Below, piece after piece: positions 57,841 to 64,000 of a DNA stretch of 64,000 bases; position 1 is the stretch's first letter; each line of letters begins with the position of its first letter. The DNA is from Stomorhina lunata (taxonomy: Eukaryota > Arthropoda > Insecta > Diptera > Rhiniidae). The DNA lies in the NCBI GenBank assembly GCA_933228675.1, contig OW121744.1:100324813-100388812 (forward strand). The letters are read 5' to 3'. The translations under genes were made by a program, and so were the position numbers. The notes below the pieces were generated by a model that made no database searches, had not been told where the DNA came from, and saw nothing but the letters and a program-made list of their open reading frames with translations.

Positions 57841-59890
57841 TTTTTATCAAAAATAATTCGATTGAAAATTTTTTTATCAAAAATATTTCTATAGAAAATT
57901 TTTGATAGAAAAAATTATTTCTATAGAAAAATTTTAGATAAAAATTTAGATACAATTTTTCTAGAGATAAATTTCTTTGGAGATATTTTTCTAGAGAAAA
58001 ATTTGCCATAGAAATATTTTTCTACGAAAAAATGTCCAATAGAAATATTTTTCTATAGAAAAATTTTCAATAAAAATATTTTTCTACGGAAAAATTTTCA
58101 ATAAAAATATTTTTCTATACAAAAATTTTCGACAGAAAAGCTTTTCCATAGAAAAATACTTTTCTATAAAAAAAATTTCTTTAGAAATATTTTTCTATAG
58201 AAAAAATTTCTTTAGAAATATTTTTCTATAGAAAAATTTTCTTTAGAAATATTTTTCTATAGAAAAAATTTCTTTAGAAATATTTTTCTATGGAAAAACT
58301 TTCTTTGGAAATATTTTTCTAGAGAATTTTTTTTTTAGAATTATTTTTCTCTAGAAAAATTTTCTTTAGAAATGATTTTCTATAGAAAAATTTTTCTCTA
58401 GAAAAATTTTCTTTAGAAATATTTTTCTCTAGAAAAATTTTCTTTAGAAATTTTTTTATCTAGAAAAATTTTCATTATAAATATTTTTCTCTAGAAAAAT
58501 TTTCTTTAGAAATATTTTTCTCTAGAAAAATTTTCTTTAGAAATATATTTTTTTATAGAAAAATTTTCTTTAGAAATATTTTTCTATAGAAAAATTTTCT
58601 TTAGAAATATTTTTCTAGAGAAAAATTTTCTTAAGAAATATTTTTCCAGAGAAAAATTTTCTTTAGAAATATTTTTCTAAAGAAAAATTTTCTTTAGAAA
58701 TTTTTTTCCAGAGAAAAATTTTCTTAAGGAATATTTTTTTAGAGAAAAATTTTCTTAAGGAATATTTTTCTACAGAAAAATTTTCTTAGAAATATTTTTG
58801 TATGAAAAATTTTCGGAAATATTTTTCTTGAGAAAAATTTTCTTTAGAAATATTTTTCTATAGAAAAATTTTCTTTAGAAATATTTTTCTATAGAAAAAA
58901 TTTCTTTAGAAATATTTTTCTATAGAAAAAATTTCTTTAGAAATATTTTTCTATGGAAAAACTTTCTTTGGAAATATTTTTCTATAGAAAAATTTTCTTT
59001 AGAAATATTTTTCTATAGAAAAATTTTCTTTAGAAATATTTTTCTATAGAAAAATTTTCTTTAGAAATATTTTGAAAAATTTTCATTAGAAATATTTTTC
59101 TATAGAAAAAATTTCTTTAGAAATATTTTTCTATGGAAAAACTTTCTTTGGAAATATTTTTCTATAGAAAAATTTTCTTTAGAAATATTTTGAAAAATTT
59201 TCTTTAGAAATATTTTTCTATAGAAAAATTTTCTTTAGAAATATTTTTCTATAGAAAAATTTTCTTTAGAAATATTTTTCTATAGAAAAATTTTCTTTAG
59301 AAATATTTTTCTATAGAAAAATTTTTCTAGAGAAAAATTTTCTTTAGAAATATTTTTCTATAGAAAAATTTTCTTTAGAAATATTTTTCTATAGAAAAAT
59401 TTTCTTTAGAAATATTTTTCTATAGAAAAATTTTCTTTAGAAATATTTTTCTATAGAAAAATTTTCTTCAGAAATATTTTTCTATAGAAAAATTTTCTTT
59501 AGAAATATTTTTCTATAGAAAAGTTTTCTTTAGAAATATTTTTCTAGAGAAAAATTTTGTTTAGAAATATTTTTCTATAAAAAAATTTTCTTTACAAATA
59601 TTTTTCTATAGAAAAATTTTCTTTACAAATATTTTTCTATAGAAAAATTTTCTTAACAAATATTTTTCTATAGAAAAATTTTCTTTACAAATACTTTTCT
59701 ATAGAAAAATTTTCTTTACAAATATTTTTCTATAGAAAAATTTTCTTTACAAATACTTTTCTATAGAAAAATTTTCTTTAGAAATATTTTTCTATAGAAA
59801 AATTTTCTTAAGAAATATTTTTCTATAGAAAAATTTTCTTTAGAAATATTTTTCTATAGAAAAAATTTCGTTAGAAATATTTTTCTAAGA
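57841..59890 (+). repeat. 31-bp satellite (TTTCTTTAGAAA family)
   Basis: About 65 units. The unit is a dyad with outer arms CTATAGAAAAAT / ATTTTTCTATAG and centre TTTCTTTAGAAA. The left part (57900-58150) grades from the preceding family. Variants such as CTCTAGAAA (58340-58530) and TTTACAAAT (59590-59760) are clustered. Confidence 0.95.
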
Positions 59891-61865
59891 AAAATTTTAA
59901 GAATTTTTTAGTCGATCGGCGGCTTATTTAAGATGTCAGTAGATTAAATGTGTAACGCCGTTATTTTTGAATATTTAGGCGGCTTGTTTAAGCTTTTTGT
60001 TTACCAATTTATCTTATGCTAAATAATGGTTTTAAATCATGATTCCGCACTAAACCGGGTAAGAAAAGCAACATATATATATTTTTTTTCTATCCAATGA
60101 CTTGGAAAGCCATTTCTTTTGTTTTTTCGGTTCATGTTCAAGATCAGCCAAAGAGCAACAATTGAAACAATAAGAAAAAATAAACAAGACCAAAGAAAAA
60201 GCTGTACTTACATTTTTGGTTTCGGTTTTGTGGTACAAGTTTCACAAAGAACAGCGGTAAAATGGTCGAATCACGACTACGAAATACTGAAGTAGATAAT
60301 GAAGGTAGAGCCAAGATGATAAAGAGGTTATAATGATGTGGCAGTTGCCGTGGATGATGATAATGATGTTGAGGCGTAGAATGCAAGCAGCGGGCAGGCA
60401 GGCAGGCACAAAAAAAGGTTTAAACTCCAAGAAAACCAAAATAAATTCAGTTGATCTTAAGTTGGTTTATGATCAAGTCAAGAGCACAAGCTGCTGGTTT
60501 TAATTTTGGTTTTTGTTTTATGATCTTTTTTTTATAAAATTTTAGTCTTAAGCAAAAACTTGCATCTGCTGCTGATTGGGAAGTCGACAAAAAATACTCC
60601 AGACCAGAATAAATTTTCTTAAACTGGTTAAGGGGGTCTGTCTTACTTTCCTCTTCCCGCTTTCCTCGTTGACTTTGTAAAAGATCGTTTTTGTTTCTTC
60701 CTTTTTGGAAACTGCCAAAGTCTTTTGATCAACAAGTTCTTCTTGGCTGAAGTAAAGGAAATCGTTAAAAACTTATTAACATTTTTATTTAGTTTAAACT
60801 TTAAGGCCTTAATTTACACCTCAATTCCATTTGCTCTTAATAAAGTTGTCAATTAATAGCCAATTCCTTGGGCCTCACGATCAGATCAATTAATTTAAGT
60901 TGTTAAAATCCCAGACGTAAAGAAGACTTTAAATCATGTAAATGCCAATTAAATGTTATGAGGAGATTTTTATGTTAAACCATTTCAATCAGACTCGGCC
61001 GCTTGCTCTTAGCCTTTTTAGTTAAATATTATTTAGCATTTAAGAGGATTTTGTGTTAGTTTATCATTCCTTTAATAAAAGTCTTAGATGACGTGTTGCG
61101 TTTTTTTCCTTTTCAAACAAACATTTGCCAATGTTTCCATCAAATGCTTTTGGCATATTAATTAATTTGTTTCCCTCATCGCTTGTTTGGTTTGAAGCCT
61201 GTAAATAGATTGAAATCACATTAATAAACTGGGTATTAGAAAAGTCCATTAAATTTAATTTAATATTCACAATTCATTCATTTAATTTCACTATTACGTT
61301 TAGTTGGTTTGTAGAAAAACCCCTTCCCTGCCTTTTAGACATATCAAGACTTGTCGGATCATTAATGGCACGTTTCCATATTTGACAAGGTTTAGAGATT
61401 TTAAGATTGTTTTGCATGTGTTCATAAACATTTAATTAACTTACAAGAGGATAGACTTAAAAAGAAAAGTTATCGTGGAATTGAGATTCCTAGAATTAGG
61501 GTGATGTTTTTGTATCCTAACATTCATAGATCGGTAAGATGGGATCTAACGTCAGTCTGTACATATACTGATCATTTTGACATTTGTCTTCAATCCTATT
61601 TAACGATATCTTTGACCAAACCCTCCATACATTGATTTGCCGAATGGTCGTTTTGAAAACTCCATAAAAAAGCGATTATATCATTTTTGCTCTTATTCAG
61701 AAACAACTAATGAAGACGAAATTCTAATGAGAGAAAGCTAAGGCACACACACGTGCTCATGAAATGAATATTTGTTTGTGCGTTTATGTGTTTTTCGTTG
61801 TTCTTTATCCACTATAATTTCACATTTGACAAAAATTATGGAGTACAATTACTTTATATTGCAAA
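59891..61865. other. Unique interval, 2 kb
   Basis: GGCGGCTTATTTAAG and GGCGGCTTGTTTAAG (about 59925 and 59979) follow the array. 60050-60450 is less AT-rich, with a GCAG run at 60387-60407. On the minus strand a consensus donor GTAAGT lies at 60206-60211 after a CA-rich frame (HSTPQHHYHHPRQLPHHYNL); this could be a 5'-UTR or first exon but cannot be confirmed. Nothing else supported. Confidence 0.4.
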
Positions 61866-63132
61866 GGGTGGTTAAATTGTAAGGGCCGATGTTGAATGTG
61901 AACCACACCTAAACGCCAAGTTTTTTTTCCGAATTTTATTTGACATTCCTCTATTTCAGACTTATTCAATTTGAACTATGAAGAGATACAGAATCCAACA
62001 ACGTATTAAAGTTATCCAGACTTATTATGAAAATGGGCGTTCAAATCAAAATGCATATCGTGCACTTCGTGATTTTTTTGGTCAATTTGATCGTCCAAAT
62101 GTGAGTACAATCGCAAAAATCGTGGAAAAATTCGAGTAAACCGGGTCTGTAGAAGATGTGAGAATACCAGTACATGCTCGTACAGCTCGTACTGCAGAAA
62201 ATATTGCTGCTGTTCGCGATAGTGTGGCTGAAGAGCCGTCCACCTCAACTCGTCGTCGTGCCCTACAATTGCACCTCTTACGCTCGTCGTTGATGAACGT
62301 TATGCATAAAGACTTGCATTTACACGCTTACAAGGTGCAATTGGCTCAAGAACTAAAGCCTCTTGACCATTCCAAACGTCGTGAATAATCAATTTTCAAA
62401 GAAAATCATCCTCAGTGATGAGGCACATTTTCACCTCAGTGGATTCGTCAATAAACAGAATTGCCGCATTTGGGCGAATGAGAATCCAAGAGTGATTGTC
62501 GAAAAATCAATGCATCCACAAAGAGTGACTGTTTGGTATGGTTTATGGGCTGGCGGCATCATCGGGCCGTATTTTTTCCAAAATGAGGCCGATCAGGCAG
62601 TTACTGTGAATGGTGTTCGCTATCGTGAAATGATAACGAACTTTTTATGGCCCGAATTGGAAGATATGGATGTGGACGATATGTGGTTTCAGCAGGAAGG
62701 TGCCACTTGCCACACAGCTAACGAAACAATGGCCCTTTTGCGCAACAAATTCAATGGCCGTATTATCTCACTTAATGGCGATATCAATTGGAGGCCAAGA
62801 TCATGTGATTTGACACAGTTGGACTTTTTTCTTTGGGGTTATTTGAAAGAAAAGGTGTATGTCGATAAGCCAGCAATAATTTAAGAGCTAAAGGATGAGA
62901 TAATTCGGCACATTAACGGCATAGAACCTCCATTATGCCTCAGGGTCATCGAAAATTTGGACCATCGGATGGAGGTGTGCCGCCGCGTTCGCGGCTCCCA
63001 TTTGGCCGATATTTTGTTCCATACATAATTGAGTAATACCAATATATCATAATATAATAAAATTACAATAATTTCCTAAATAGTTTGTGTTTTATTCAAA
63101 ATCAACATCGGCCCTTGAAATTTAACCACCCG
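61866..63132 (+). mobile_element. Near full-length Tc1/mariner-superfamily element
   Basis: Terminal inverted repeats of 30 bp (61866-61895 and 63103-63132) match at 28 positions, starting GGGTGGTTAAATT and continuing AAGGGCCGATGTTGA. Total length is about 1.27 kb, normal for the superfamily, with one transposase gene inside. A flanking TA duplication is not evident directly at the ends. The element shares the GGGTGG start and transposase type with 18484-19039. Confidence 0.92.
61978..63028 (+). pseudogene. DD41D-like Tc1/mariner transposase, inactivated
   Basis: ATG 61978 begins a DUF4817-like helix-turn-helix (QNAYRALRDFFG, then TIAKIVEKFE) that is broken by TAA at 62137-62139. The same frame resumes with TGSVEDV, ENIAAVRDSV, STSTRRR and KVQLAQELKP to a stop at 62386-62388. 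A frameshift near 62370-62390 leads into the DDE domain. The first aspartate is in ILSDEAHF. The second position reads FQQEGA (GAA at 62696-62698) where the family has Asp. The third is in LTQLDFFLWG. Forty-one residues separate the second and third positions, as in the DD41D group. TAA at 62882-62884 precedes an open tail (IIRHINGIEPPL to HLADILFHT) ending at 63028. When intact it cut and joined DNA in the nucleus. Confidence 0.9.
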
Positions 63133-63915
63133 ATATTTGTAATTAAACGTTTGTCAAACTTCTTGAGATCTCTACAAGTTGATCAGCGTCGATAGTGAAA
63201 TCAAAAGTCCCGACATTAAGTAACTGTTGTAACAATCATTACCCAGACTCGCTTCGACAAAATCTAGGCATCAGAGTTTTTCAAGGTAAAATCTTATAAC
63301 CACTTCCTGAGTCGATTTAACGATGTCAGTCCGTCCATCCGTCTGGCTGGACGGCTGGCTGGACCTCCATGTAAACATTGCAATCAAAGTACAGGTCGCA
63401 ACTCTAAAGATAATTTAATGAAATTTGGCACATTTAATTTTTTTGATAGTAGCTATTAAGATTTGTCAAAATCGGTTCAATTTAATACAGATACTGCTTT
63501 TGAAAACCAAAATCATAGTACCAAATTTCGTTAAAATCGGTCCATATTTTACCATAGCTCCCATACAAACTCTTCTATCAAAACTAAATGAGACAAAAAT
63601 CACTAAAACGCTTGTAAATCTGAAGATAATGAGAATTTTGAGTTTATTTTTTTGCATACATAATTTTTGTAAAAACTGTAATCATTTTGCTGAATTTCGA
63701 GATATTTAATAGGTCAACATTTGACCCTAGCTCCCATATCAGTCCAAATGACGCAAACAGCTATCAATATATGTCTTGAGAAAATGTTTGTATGATGATA
63801 AAATTAAGCAAATATTTGTCTTTATGTACAAAAAGGAACAGACCTTTGACCTTAGTGGTGAAGGGTATCTTATGGTCGGGTTTGACCGACTATAGAACTT
63901 TCTTACTTGTTTTAA
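63133..63915 (+). mobile_element. GTCY-type dispersed repeat copy
   Basis: Contains GAGTCGATTTAACGATGTC followed by a short GTCC run (63328-63350). Modules typical of these fly repeats follow (GTCAAAATCGG, then TAGCTCCCATA twice). The end is GTGAAGGGTATCTTATGG, then a GTCGGGTTTGACCGAC hairpin and TTTCTTACTTGTTTT. The same end type occurs on the arms at 12896 and 14240. No intact gene; overlapping short frames on both strands are incidental. Exact left boundary unknown. Confidence 0.65.
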
Positions 63916-64000
63916 TATAAGCTTCAATAAATTTTACACAAGTGTACACGGCTTTGAATCTAAACAATCAAAAGCTGTTTATAAAGTCATTTGAGGCCCT
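63916..64000. other. Right edge, unique DNA
   Basis: Too short to interpret. Confidence 0.3.

Noticed and set aside
63425..63927. Overlapping frames on both strands
   Set aside because: They lie in a dispersed repeat with sense and antisense frames of equal quality, so there is no gene evidence.

Overview
This looks like nuclear DNA of a higher (calyptrate-like) fly. The sequence is very AT-rich, and genes are split by short introns (63 and 72 bp). Two genes belong to the fly-expanded DUF1091/DM8 secreted family. Dispersed elements carry (GTCY)n tracts typical of Diptera, and several Tc1/mariner, hAT and non-LTR relics are present. Most of the window is short-period satellite DNA. I see no bacterial operons, rRNA genes or CRISPR.

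Layout. Positions 1-8250 hold a 31-bp near-palindromic satellite in blocks of both polarities, with islands of unique DNA. One island carries a probable first coding exon on the minus strand (5414-5520). Positions 8270-9540 hold a GATCT-rich repeat and then a probable last coding exon on the plus strand with a poly(A) signal. Positions 10239-16853 form a 6.6-kb inverted repeat: two ~2.6-kb arms with GTCY tracts around a 1.3-kb loop that contains a mariner relic. Positions 17204-18386 are a TIR element carrying a hAT-like element (8-bp target duplication), which itself contains a decayed reverse-transcriptase fragment. A deleted Tc1/mariner copy (18484-19039) and another TIR element (20159-21062, with a tRNA-like SINE segment inside) follow. 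Positions 22321-28130 are a 29-bp satellite interrupted by a 5'-truncated LINE with an intact RT (23844-25860).

Positions 29341-33370 and 35196-41640 are again 31-bp satellite, with a 200-N assembly gap at 30110-30309. The first DUF1091 gene (38498-39130) sits between two arrays of opposite polarity; its paralogue (44364-44978) lies 5.2 kb downstream. Satellite resumes at 45311-47795 and 48695-49655. Positions 51151-52640 are a compound duplication mixing satellite and unique DNA. Positions 53106-55330 are a different array, a roughly 220-230-bp dimeric repeat whose units carry an inverted pair of TGTTTAC/GTAAACA motifs. Positions 56690-59890 hold two more ~30-bp dyad satellites. Positions 61866-63132 are a nearly full-length but broken DD41D-type Tc1/mariner element, and 63133-63915 is another GTCY-type dispersed repeat.

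Genes and system. Only the two DUF1091 paralogues are complete, credible host genes. They share exon structure, cysteine positions and a glycosylation site, and are probably secreted. I found no new enzymatic or defence system. The most unusual features are the several unrelated or distantly related ~30-bp dyad satellites filling the locus, the switching polarity of the 31-bp satellite, the forkhead-motif array, and the layered nesting of transposons. All repeat periods and identities were counted by hand and are approximate unless stated as exact.
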